Shown here piece by piece: positions 1 to 5,949 of a stretch of DNA of 11,032 bases. The number at the start of each line of letters is the position of its first letter. The stretch's first letter is position 1. This stretch comes from Desulfobacterales bacterium. GTDB lineage: Bacteria; Desulfobacterota; Desulfobacteria; Desulfobacterales; JAUCGF01. The stretch spans positions 1 through 11,032 of the forward strand of contig JAOZRC010000118.1 in NCBI GenBank assembly GCA_029940345.1, read 5' to 3'. The notes below the pieces were generated by a model, which saw only the letters and a list, made by a program, of their open reading frames with translations, was not told where the DNA came from and ran no database searches. A program made the position numbers and the translations under genes.

Positions 1-664
1 CGTGATAGTGCAGGCATTTGTTAACACATGCCACCGATTTGACATACGTTGAAATGACCAACAGGTCGTGGCTGACCACCAGTATGGTAATTTCTTTATT
101 CAGTTCTTTAAGTAATCTGAAAAATTCGGCCTGGCCATTGGTATCAATACTGGCGGTGGGTTCGTCTAAAAGCAGTAGTTGAGGTTGCGCTGCCAATGCC
201 CGGGCGATCAGCACGCGCTGCCGCTGACCGCCGGAAAGTTCGCTGATCTTGCTATCCGCATACGCCGCCATTTCCATTTGATCAAGGACTTCAACGGCTT
301 CACGCCGATCCTTGGCGACATTACGGCGCCAGCGTATCCTTTTGATTTTGGGGGGTTTAAGTTTGCCCATCAGGACAATGTCGGTGACGGTAATGGGGAA
401 ATTGCGGTTAAGGTGGATATCCTGTGGGACATAGCCGATATGATGAGATGATTTGTTCGCCGGTCGGCCCAAGACGCGAATCTGGCCCCGGGCCGGTTTG
501 AGCAACCCCAGGATCAATTTCACCAGCGTGGTTTTGCCACCGCCGTTCGGGCCGATCATAGCGGTAAAATCACCTTGCCTCACCGTGAGATTTACATTCT
601 GAATTGCTATTTGGCCATTATAGCTAAAAGAGACATCTTTAATTTCAACAACGGGGAAATCCAT
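1..664 (-). CDS. znuC: Zinc/manganese-type ABC transporter ATP-binding protein (ZnuC-like), 3' end cut by window
   Basis: Cytoplasmic ATPase that powers uptake of a divalent metal, most likely zinc. I translated 221 codons from ATG 664. All the ABC motifs are visible in order: Walker A GPNGGGKTT at residues 38-46, the Q-loop glutamine at 81 (YVPQD), signature LSGGQ at 143-147, Walker B LLLLDE at 163-168, the D-loop ASID and the switch histidine at 199 (SHD). The GPNGGGKTT form of Walker A is typical of the ZnuC/MntB branch. The gene starts 9 bases after the znuA stop codon, so the two are translated from one message. The permease gene znuB is expected beyond the left edge. ATG 664 is preferred over the two GTG codons at 673 and 670, although its ribosome site (GGTG) is weak. 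Metal specificity, zinc versus manganese, cannot be settled from the sequence. Confidence 0.93.
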   Translation of the reverse strand, partial: MDFPVVEIKDVSFSYNGQIAIQNVNLTVRQGDFTAMIGPNGGGKTTLVKLILGLLKPARGQIRVLGRPANKSSHHIGYVPQDIHLNRNFPITVTDIVLMGKLKPPKIKRIRWRRNVAKDRREAVEVLDQMEMAAYADSKISELSGGQRQRVLIARALAAQPQLLLLDEPTASIDTNGQAEFFRLLKELNKEITILVVSHDLLVISTYVKSVACVNKCLHYH

Positions 665-673
665 ATTCACCAC

Positions 674-1564
674 TTATTTCAAAACCGTTTTGAATGTCTG
701 GGAAAGCGCACGCAGATTGGCGTCCCAATTTTCGGCCAGGGGGTCTGCAAACGCGACCTGTCCGCCGATTTCCTTAGCGATCAGTTGAGCGCTTTTGGAT
801 GAAAACTGGGGCTGCACAAAGATTACTTTGATAGCGTGTTTCCTGGCATATTCGATCAATTGCCTGAGTTGCGCAGGTTTCGGAGATTTGCCTTCGATTT
901 CGACAGGTGTTTGCATAAGCCCATAGGTGTGGGCAAAATATTCCCACGCGGGGTGGAACACCATAAACCGCTGTCCCTGCTTGTCTGCAAACATATTTCT
1001 TAAATCCCCATCCAGGTCTGCGAGTTTGGAAATAAAGGCTTTGTAATTGGCCTGATAAACGGAACGATTGTCCGGATCCGCCTTTTGAAGGGCTGTGACA
1101 ATCATACGGGCTTGCATCATTACCAGTGCAGGGGTTGTCCAGATGTGAGGATCGGGAATACCTTGTTGCAGATGACCCTTATGAGAACCCTGTTCATCCT
1201 TTTTATGAGAATGCGACTTCATCGAAAGTTTTCGGATGCCATGATCGGTGGGCACAATAGCCATAGTCGGATTGGATGAGGCAATTTTTTTAAGCCAGGT
1301 GTTTTCAAACGGAACGCCAATGGAAAAATAAATTTTCGCTTTGGTTAAAGCGATCATTTGTGTGGGTTTAGGCTCATACGTGGCCGGGCTGGCACCGGGT
1401 TGAACCATTACCTGAACATCGACTCGGCTTTGTCCAATTTGCTCTACAAAATATTTTTGAGGAACGATACTGACAAACACTGATAGTCTGTTTTGAGCCG
1501 CTCCTGTTTGTACAAAAACAAAAAATATGGTAAACATAATAATAATTTTAAGAATTGATCGCAT
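674..1564 (-). CDS. znuA: Zinc ABC transporter substrate-binding protein (ZnuA-like)
   Basis: Periplasmic metal-binding protein (family A-1 solute-binding protein) that hands zinc or manganese to the ABC importer. It has 296 residues. The N-terminus is a signal peptide with a hydrophobic run at about 5-19 and a likely cut after GAA near residue 23; there is no lipobox Cys. The family hallmark YEPKP is at 63-67. Likely metal ligands are H140 (DPHIW), H204 (FHPAWEYF) and D274 (ADPLAENW). The usual first ligand, the His in a PHTYEP context, is Ala61 here. A charged His-rich loop lies at 118-131, as in zinc chaperone-like family members. The start ATG has a clear AAGAGG ribosome site 9 bases upstream. 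It is followed 9 bases later by znuC. No convincing Zur operator was seen in the 74-bp upstream gap, which holds a palindromic repeat instead. Confidence 0.92.
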   Translation of the reverse strand: MRSILKIIIMFTIFFVFVQTGAAQNRLSVFVSIVPQKYFVEQIGQSRVDVQVMVQPGASPATYEPKPTQMIALTKAKIYFSIGVPFENTWLKKIASSNPTMAIVPTDHGIRKLSMKSHSHKKDEQGSHKGHLQQGIPDPHIWTTPALVMMQARMIVTALQKADPDNRSVYQANYKAFISKLADLDGDLRNMFADKQGQRFMVFHPAWEYFAHTYGLMQTPVEIEGKSPKPAQLRQLIEYARKHAIKVIFVQPQFSSKSAQLIAKEIGGQVAFADPLAENWDANLRALSQTFKTVLK

Positions 1565-1573
1565 CGTATTAAA

Positions 1574-1579
1574 CCTCTT
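1574..1579 (-). promoter_or_regulatory. znuA ribosome binding site
   Basis: On the minus strand AAGAGG sits 9 bases before the ATG at 1564 and fixes that start. A CCTCT at the edge of the neighbouring palindromic repeat (minus strand, 1600-1596) could base-pair with AGAGG and mask it in the mRNA; this masking is an inference. Confidence 0.6.
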
Positions 1580-1583
1580 TTAG

Positions 1584-1622
1584 TTTTTTCGAAATAGAGG
1601 AGTGCAAGCTTTCGCTTGCAAG
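1584..1622. repeat. Palindromic intergenic repeat, copy 1 (upstream of znuA)
   Basis: A 39-bp element made of TTTTTTCG, a short spacer, GGAGTGC and then the palindrome TGCAAGC-tttc-GCTTGCA followed by AG. Read on the minus strand the hairpin closes with a C-GAAA-G tetraloop. A second copy with the same order and orientation lies at 10426-10462. It sits between the LPP20-like gene and znuA, so it would be transcribed in the 5' leader of znuA or at the 3' end of the upstream gene. It lacks a following T-run on the minus strand, so it is not a classic terminator. Confidence 0.75.
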
Positions 1623-1638
1623 AATTAGGTGGGTTTTC

Positions 1639-2664
1639 TTAGGGAGTTGATAAGGCTGTGAAATATTTAAGACGGTACGCCTCAGGCCCCTGGCTGATAC
1701 GCCGGTTGTTTTTCGTTTTTGCAATCATCTGATCCATTACGATCACAACGCGACACTGTTTTAGAAATTCAAGGTGCTTGGAAGACCTCTGAAGCTTAGA
1801 GGCATCCGCATTACTGATCACAATGACAGAGGCGTCCCGGCCTTGGGTGCGTAATCCTTTCACGGTCAAGGGATTACCGGCAACGCGCGGTAATTGGTAG
1901 GCCGTCTCAAGTGTGGTTGAATAACCGCTGATACCATGTTGAACGGCAAACTCCCGGCTGATCATCGGCGGACCGAAAACATCCTCGCCGTTTTCATTCT
2001 GAATAATCGGAGCCAGAGCAGGATTGGCATTCAACCCCCTGGCATCTACAACCACACCGGTATAGTTTTTTTCCCCGCTGCTCTGATCAATTTGAGCATC
2101 ACGGGGAAGGGGCGCCATAGCGGCTTTACCTGTATTCTTCTTCAATATCTTTATTGATTCAAGTAATTTGATGTCATGTGGCAAAACCAGTTGGCTAAAT
2201 CCGCCATATAAACTCATCTGCAATGTAAGCTTGACCGTTCCGTCAGACAAATATTCCTTTTTCACAATCTGAGCACTTTTTATCATCGACTCAATTTCAG
2301 CCATTAAGAAATCATTTTCGACGGCCAGGTCTTTCACCAGGGTGTTGGCATCAATCCGTACGGATTTGATAACGGCCCGAAGGTTTTTGTATCCCACCCT
2401 GAGAGCAATGGTAAGCACTTTGTCAAGCAAATTCCGATACGAATCGTTTAATGCGATCCGAACAAATTTATCCTCATGCGAAAAATTTCCGAAAAGATGT
2501 TTGGTAGGGAGCATAACACCTGTCGCTTCAATCGCACCCTTGGTCCAATTAATACGTCCGCTTTCCAGGATTTCAACCAGATCGTGCGATTCATCGCTGT
2601 AAGCCAGAGGGGGCACTGCCACCGTTACTATAATAATTATTATAACCAGCAATCCATATTTCAT
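1639..2664 (-). CDS. Secreted protein with LPP20-like domain, function unknown
   Basis: A 341-residue exported protein. The N-terminus is a signal peptide: a Lys, a hydrophobic run at residues 4-20 rich in Ile and Val, then a probable cut near AYS at 23. No Cys follows the hydrophobic run, so it is not an obvious lipoprotein. Residues of about 75-155 resemble the LPP20 fold found in outer-membrane lipoproteins and FlgT-like flagellar proteins (an NLRAVIKSVRI segment, then DGTVKLTLQMSLYG). The C-terminal part holds VVDARGLNANPALAP at about 205-219 and RVAGNPLTVKGLR at about 260-272, a pattern I associate with deltaproteobacterial envelope proteins of unknown role. The start at 2664 is chosen over the ATG at 2676 because GGAG (2674-2671) lies 6 bases before it. 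It ends 74 bp before znuA on the same strand, so co-transcription is possible. The family call is from pattern recognition only. Confidence 0.75.
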   Translation of the reverse strand: MKYGLLVIIIIIVTVAVPPLAYSDESHDLVEILESGRINWTKGAIEATGVMLPTKHLFGNFSHEDKFVRIALNDSYRNLLDKVLTIALRVGYKNLRAVIKSVRIDANTLVKDLAVENDFLMAEIESMIKSAQIVKKEYLSDGTVKLTLQMSLYGGFSQLVLPHDIKLLESIKILKKNTGKAAMAPLPRDAQIDQSSGEKNYTGVVVDARGLNANPALAPIIQNENGEDVFGPPMISREFAVQHGISGYSTTLETAYQLPRVAGNPLTVKGLRTQGRDASVIVISNADASKLQRSSKHLEFLKQCRVVIVMDQMIAKTKNNRRISQGPEAYRLKYFTALSTP

Positions 2665-2670
2665 TTTTTT

Positions 2671-2674
2671 CTCC
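2671..2674 (-). promoter_or_regulatory. Ribosome binding site deciding the start of the LPP20-like gene
   Basis: GGAG on the minus strand lies 6 bases before ATG 2664. It overlaps codons 1-2 of the alternative ATG at 2676, for which I see no ribosome site, so the shorter protein is preferred. Confidence 0.6.
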
Positions 2675-2734
2675 ATTTATTTTGGCTTTTAATACAGAGC
2701 AAGACTGGTTTTCAGCCAATAAATACGTTGAGTT

Positions 2735-2907
2735 CCAATACCGTTCGGCACGATTCTTGCATTTAAAAAGTAAGAACCCTTGATACTTGTGGCTTTGCTT
2801 CCTGCCCAATTTTTAAAATTTAATTTTTTGTGAAGACAGCTAAATTTTCAATGCAATATTTTCAGATAGTTACATTTGTATGCAATATTCATGCCGAACG
2901 GTATTGG
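2735..2907. mobile_element. MITE-like foldback element with 7-bp target duplication
   Basis: The ends are a perfect 16-bp inverted repeat: CCAATACCGTTCGGCA at 2735-2750 and its reverse complement at 2892-2907. Weaker pairing continues about 12 bases further inward. The element is flanked by an identical TTGAGTT at 2728-2734 and 2908-2914, which reads as a target-site duplication. The 173-bp AT-rich interior has no credible gene and contains ATGCAATATT twice (2851 and 2880). The right flank ends one base before the stop codon of the small membrane-protein gene. The transposase family that moved it is unknown to me. Confidence 0.8.
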
Positions 2908-2915
2908 TTGAGTTC

Positions 2916-3236
2916 CTATTGCTCTCTAAATAATCTTGGAATAAGTGTGACCGCAAGAAAACCAATACCGAAGCTAATTATAATCATCGTCATAACCCAA
3001 TGAGGTGTAAAACGAGTCGGTTCAGATTCTTCCGCTCTTTTTTTTTTCCATTTGAAAAAAATGCTTTTTTGACGTAATACCTCAATGATAGCAGCTATGA
3101 AAAGAATCCCAAAGAACAGCCCAAATGCTGCGAATAGATAAACGCCGTCGTCGTTAAAAGAATTTACCATTAAAGCCATATAAAAACTGATGGAAGCACT
3201 ACTACCCCAAATAATAATTAAAGCCCATAGCCACAT
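2916..3236 (-). CDS. Small three-helix membrane protein, function unknown
   Basis: A 106-residue protein with three likely membrane helices at about residues 3-25, 32-54 and 78-100. A basic loop (FFKWKKKRAEESEPTRF) lies between the second and third helices and is probably cytoplasmic. The start ATG at 3236 has AAGGA 8-9 bases upstream (3245-3250 region), which supports translation. I do not recognise a named family; the size and shape fit a DUF-type inner-membrane protein. It lies between the methyltransferase and the LPP20-like gene on the same strand. A MITE-like insertion now sits directly behind its stop codon, which may separate its transcription from the genes downstream. Confidence 0.7.
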   Translation of the reverse strand: MWLWALIIIWGSSASISFYMALMVNSFNDDGVYLFAAFGLFFGILFIAAIIEVLRQKSIFFKWKKKRAEESEPTRFTPHWVMTMIIISFGIGFLAVTLIPRLFREQ

Positions 3237-3311
3237 GCCAGATATTCCTTAATCCTAATTCCGATATTTATCAAGCCATCTGCAATTATTGGCATCTTTG
3301 GGTTTTACAAG

Positions 3312-4088
3312 CTATTCGACCTGTTTTAAACTGGGTGCGGTCTCAGCAGTGCGTTTAGTCCGGACTCTCAACGGAAGCGTTCGCGTTCTAAACCGTGGAA
3401 TAAGCGTTACAACGATGCCTGAAAAATCGCCAAACGGGCTTTGTTGAGCGATTCCGGAACGTTCAAACCAATGTGTCAGGCGACCGGAAAGCAATGGCAC
3501 CTGGCGAACTGTTTTCCAGGCAATCGGAACATCGCCCAGAATCGTGTGAAGTTTACGTTTGATTTCCCAGATACTGAAAAAGCGAGCGCGGTTATATACC
3601 GTTTTAAAAAACATGCCACGAACACGAATTTGAAAGCATTTCGCTGAATACCGGTTCAAAATACCGATAAACAGTTTGTTTTTAGTCACGCGGCAGGCTT
3701 CTTCCAAAACTTTTTGAGGATTTTCGGCAAATTCAAGGGAAGTGAACAAACAGGCATAATTGAATGAATTGTCATCAAACGGAAGGTCTTCGCCAAAACC
3801 ACGGTACAGTTCGGCCCGGTCGCCCACTTTTTTCTTCGCAATGTCCAGCATATACGGGGAAGGTTCCACGCCCGTGGCATCAAGTCCATGGTCAATAAAA
3901 AGCTGCAATGCTGTTCCCATGCCGCAGCCAATATCAAGAATACGACGCCCTCTTACAGGTTTGAGCAGATTGAGCATCAAACGCTGTTCCAAATCCAGTA
4001 TAAATTGATTGCGGGGTGAATTATACCAGGCTTCATAAGATACCGCATCCTGAAATTGAAAGACATATCCCATAATAATTTTTGGCAT
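3312..4088 (-). CDS. Class I SAM-dependent methyltransferase (Methyltransf_11 type)
   Basis: A 258-residue cytosolic enzyme expected to transfer a methyl group from S-adenosylmethionine; the substrate is unknown. Motif I ILDIGCGMG is at residues 50-58 and the acidic residue at the end of strand 2 is E75 (GVEPS), as in Rossmann-fold methyltransferases. GFGEDLPFDDNSFNYACLFTSLEF at about 97-120 matches motifs II-III, followed by the family-typical ENPQKVLEEACRV. The C-terminal 25 residues are basic and threonine-rich and look like a tail outside the fold. ATG 4088 is used, but no good ribosome site is seen; a second ATG at 4073 is possible. The nearest upstream DNA is a MITE-like insertion (4136-4295), so its original promoter may have been displaced. 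Confidence 0.88.
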   Translation of the reverse strand: MPKIIMGYVFQFQDAVSYEAWYNSPRNQFILDLEQRLMLNLLKPVRGRRILDIGCGMGTALQLFIDHGLDATGVEPSPYMLDIAKKKVGDRAELYRGFGEDLPFDDNSFNYACLFTSLEFAENPQKVLEEACRVTKNKLFIGILNRYSAKCFQIRVRGMFFKTVYNRARFFSIWEIKRKLHTILGDVPIAWKTVRQVPLLSGRLTHWFERSGIAQQSPFGDFSGIVVTLIPRFRTRTLPLRVRTKRTAETAPSLKQVE

Positions 4089-4135
4089 CAGGCTTTTAAC
4101 GGCAAACGGTTAAAGAATAAAGTTGAAGTGTCTAA

Positions 4136-4295
4136 GAGCCTGTTTGGAAAGTCGTGATCGAAGCGAAAAAGTGTGAGAACGAGGGCTGATTTTCGCAAAT
4201 TTTGGGGCAATAGCCGGCCTATTGGCCTAAAATTTGCGGAAATCAGAACCGTTCTCACGCTTTTGCAGCCGATTTAAGACTTTTCAAACAGGCTC
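4136..4295. mobile_element. MITE-like foldback element with TAA target duplication (IS5-type ends)
   Basis: A 160-bp sequence that is one long imperfect palindrome centred at GCCGGC near 4213-4218. Its ends are GAGCCTGTTTG (4136-4146) and the reverse complement CAAACAGGCTC (4285-4295). The trinucleotide TAA flanks it on both sides (4133-4135 and 4296-4298). A 3-bp TNA duplication with GAG-CTGTTT-like ends is the style of IS5-family subgroups (IS1031/IS427), from memory. There is no open frame for a transposase, so it would need one supplied in trans. Confidence 0.8.
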
Positions 4296-4298
4296 TAA

Positions 4299-4481
4299 AC
4301 AGCCCCTGACACATAAATTCGACACATCAACTGACAGATTTACCTTGATTAAGATGTTTACATAACGGAAAAAAGAACACAAATCAAATAAAAAATGAAT
4401 CCTCTTCATATCAGATGGGATATGGGTGTACAAAAAAGCGCGTCGAAGGCCATTTTGGGTTACCGCTATAAGGCAGGGCAA
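4299..4481. other. Intergenic stretch with nothing recognised
   Basis: Between the MITE-like element and the next inverted repeat. A 65-codon minus-strand frame (4481-4284) crosses it, but that frame runs into the MITE end, has no ribosome site and resembles nothing I know. I see no RNA gene, operator or repeat here. It may contain promoter sequence for the methyltransferase. Confidence 0.4.
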
Positions 4482-4559
4482 ATGTAAAACGGAAAGCCGT
4501 TCCGCTTTTTAAACCCCGAAGCGGTTATGAACGGCTCGGAACAGCTTTCCGCATTACAT
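4482..4559. repeat. Inverted repeat with alternative folds downstream of the radical SAM gene
   Basis: Two 23-base arms (4482-4504 and 4537-4559) pair with about three mismatches; the core CGGAAAGCCGTTCCG / CGGAACAGCTTTCCG differs at one position. A competing fold pairs AGCCGTT (4495-4501) with AACGGCT (4530-4536) and, inside it, CCGCTT with AAGCGG. It begins about 33 bases after the radical SAM stop codon on the minus strand. It could act as a 3' end structure, though only a short T-run follows (TTTT at about 4486-4489). It could equally be a repeat element. Confidence 0.55.
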
Positions 4560-4591
4560 CCGTGTACCAGCGTAGTTGGCATCTGATTTTC

Positions 4592-5527
4592 TTAGCGCAC
4601 GCCAAATATGGGTCCACGACGATCTAAGCGCGTAATGCCCGCTCGTTCTGCGGCTAAAAGCGCTTTTTTATAATCCACCCCTGCAAGAGGTCTTGAAAGC
4701 GCTTTGATTTCATGCGCGCGTCCGCAAGGTCGATACTGAGGCATAATATTGACATAGGTGTCAGTTGATATTTCTTCGGCAATAAAACGCATCACCTCTT
4801 GGGTGCCCGCCAAATTTTCAGGAAGCACAAGATGGCGTATCAGGAGGCCGCATTGAGCAATGCCGTGCGCATCTGTTTTGAGGTCGCCTGCCTGTCGGTG
4901 CATTTCGATAACCGCCTTGCGGGCGAAATCAGGATAGTCAGCCGCCTCACAGGTCAGTTCTGCAACAGCCACATCCCAGAATTTAAAATCCGGCATATAA
5001 ATGTCGATGACACCATCCAATATCTTTAAGCTATCAACAGTGTCATACGCGCTCGTGTTATAAACCAGCGGAATTGAAAGGCCTTTCTCAATAGCGATTG
5101 CCAAGGCGGCCAGAATTGGGTAAATCACATGGGAAGGCGTGACCAGATTGATATTATGACAGCCGGCTTTTTGCAGAGACAACATCATCGCCGCTAACTG
5201 CGTATCAGTCACCATATAACCTTCACCTTCATGGCTGATACTGAAGTTTTGGCAAAAATTACAAAGTAAATTGCAATGGGTGAAAAAAACAGTTCCGGAA
5301 CCGTTGCGTCCCACTAAAGGTGCTTCCTCGCCAAAATGGGCGTTAAAACTGGAGATGACTGCCAATTGGCCTGTTTTACATACACCCGTCTCGTCTTCAA
5401 GACGATTGACACCGCATTGCCGTGGACAAAGCGTGCAAGCTTCTAAACGTTTATAAGCCTGCCCGATTTTTTCTTTAAGATAACCTTGGGCGTGTGTTTC
5501 AAGATACTTAGGTTGAAAAGAGGTCAT
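4592..5527 (-). CDS. pflX: Radical SAM protein, PflX-like (pyruvate formate-lyase activase homologue, COG1313)
   Basis: A 311-residue cytosolic radical SAM iron-sulfur protein of the PflX group, related to glycyl-radical-enzyme activases; its target is not established. The radical SAM CX3CX2C motif is C85, C89 and C92 (HCNLLCNFCQN). An upstream cysteine set, C31, C34, C38 and C50 (CTLCPRQCGVNR and GVCKTG), is characteristic of this family. Further family features are GTVFFTHCN before the motif, VTPSHV at about 141-146 and DIYMPDFKFW at about 180-189. The ATG at 5527 is chosen because a longer frame reaching 5731 translates only REP-like repeat DNA and has no family match. No ribosome site is strong here; AGGGA lies about 12 bases upstream. 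No glycyl-radical enzyme is in the window to suggest a partner. Confidence 0.87.
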   Translation of the reverse strand: MTSFQPKYLETHAQGYLKEKIGQAYKRLEACTLCPRQCGVNRLEDETGVCKTGQLAVISSFNAHFGEEAPLVGRNGSGTVFFTHCNLLCNFCQNFSISHEGEGYMVTDTQLAAMMLSLQKAGCHNINLVTPSHVIYPILAALAIAIEKGLSIPLVYNTSAYDTVDSLKILDGVIDIYMPDFKFWDVAVAELTCEAADYPDFARKAVIEMHRQAGDLKTDAHGIAQCGLLIRHLVLPENLAGTQEVMRFIAEEISTDTYVNIMPQYRPCGRAHEIKALSRPLAGVDYKKALLAAERAGITRLDRRGPIFGVR

Positions 5528-5640
5528 GGTTTGGCGTTTCCCTAAAATTCTTAACTTATCTGGAATCCATGTAGATGAATGATTTGAAGTATATCTAGAA
5601 TTTTTCGACCTGTGCGGTTGAAATAAAACATTCCTTAAAA

Positions 5641-5667
5641 GCTCCGTGAGAGCGGCATATTTGTAGT
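5641..5667 (+). repeat. REP-like hairpin unit 1
   Basis: GCTC-cgtga-GAGC forms a small hairpin followed by the conserved tail GGCATATTTGTAGT. Unit 2, 52 bases downstream, has the same 27-base length and tail but a different stem. Confidence 0.7.
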
Positions 5668-5692
5668 AAAATGATGTTATGATTCGGTCAGA

Positions 5693-5719
5693 GTCCCATC
5701 GGGACGGCATATTTGTAGT
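5693..5719 (+). repeat. REP-like hairpin unit 2
   Basis: GTCCC-atc-GGGAC hairpin followed by GGCATATTTGTAGT. The stem differs from unit 1 on both arms together while the tail is identical, as in REP-type elements where the fold rather than the stem sequence is conserved. Confidence 0.7.
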
Positions 5720-5750
5720 GTGATTATGCATATTCTGTTATGCTGAAACT

Positions 5751-5770
5751 GATATGCCGTCCTGACAGGA
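5751..5770 (-). repeat. REP-like hairpin unit 3, inverted
   Basis: On the minus strand TCCT-gtc-AGGA is followed by CGGCATAT, matching the start of the unit 1 and 2 tail. It faces unit 2 across about 31 bases, forming a BIME-like inverted pair. Relative to unit 2 one stem pair has changed C-G to T-A on both arms. Confidence 0.65.
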
Positions 5771-5838
5771 TTCTGAATGAATTTCACAGGTTGAATTTTT
5801 TACCCGCTTTTCCATACAATCGCTCTGATGATTAGCTA

Positions 5839-5867
5839 TTGACAAATTTTATCTTTTTAATTAAAAA
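5839..5867 (+). promoter_or_regulatory. Candidate sigma-70 promoter for the HdrA-like gene
   Basis: A perfect -35 TTGACA at 5839-5844, a 17-base spacer and TAAAAA at 5862-5867 as a moderate -10 (4 of 6). It lies in AT-rich DNA about 80 bases before the start codon. The rest of the 5528-5949 gap holds the REP-like units and no recognised operator. Confidence 0.45.
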
Positions 5868-5937
5868 TTTATAGTTGAATAACTTGTGACTTTACACTTC
5901 AATCTTAAAACTTTTATAACGATTAACCTAAATATTC

Positions 5938-5943
5938 AAGGAG
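5938..5943 (+). promoter_or_regulatory. Strong ribosome binding site fixing the HdrA start at 5950
   Basis: AAGGAG with a 6-base spacer to ATG 5950. This near-ideal site leads into a frame that begins with an HdrA FAD-binding motif and meets a TGA at codon 60. That is strong evidence that translation starts here and reads through the TGA. The alternative TTG at 6448 has no comparable site. Confidence 0.85.
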
Positions 5944-5949
5944 TATTAC

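Noticed and set aside
179..451. 90-codon plus-strand frame at the left edge
   Set aside because: It lies antisense to the znuC gene, which has every ABC ATPase motif.
1565..1638. Zur operator upstream of znuA
   Set aside because: The only palindrome is the repeat shared with 10426-10462, which lies beside an unrelated gene, so it is not specific to zinc control.
2591..2809. 72-codon minus-strand frame overlapping the LPP20-like start
   Set aside because: It runs through the left end of a foldback element into another frame of the LPP20-like gene; there is no family match and no ribosome site.
4284..4481. 65-codon minus-strand frame between two repeats
   Set aside because: It extends into the MITE end, has no ribosome site and no recognisable features.
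5528..5731. N-terminal extension of the radical SAM protein to ATG 5731
   Set aside because: The extra 68 codons translate REP-like repeats and AT-rich intergenic DNA and have no resemblance to the family, whose normal N-terminus begins near 5527.
5641..5770. CRISPR array
   Set aside because: Only three units, with variable stems, one inverted, and unequal spacing; no cas genes are present.
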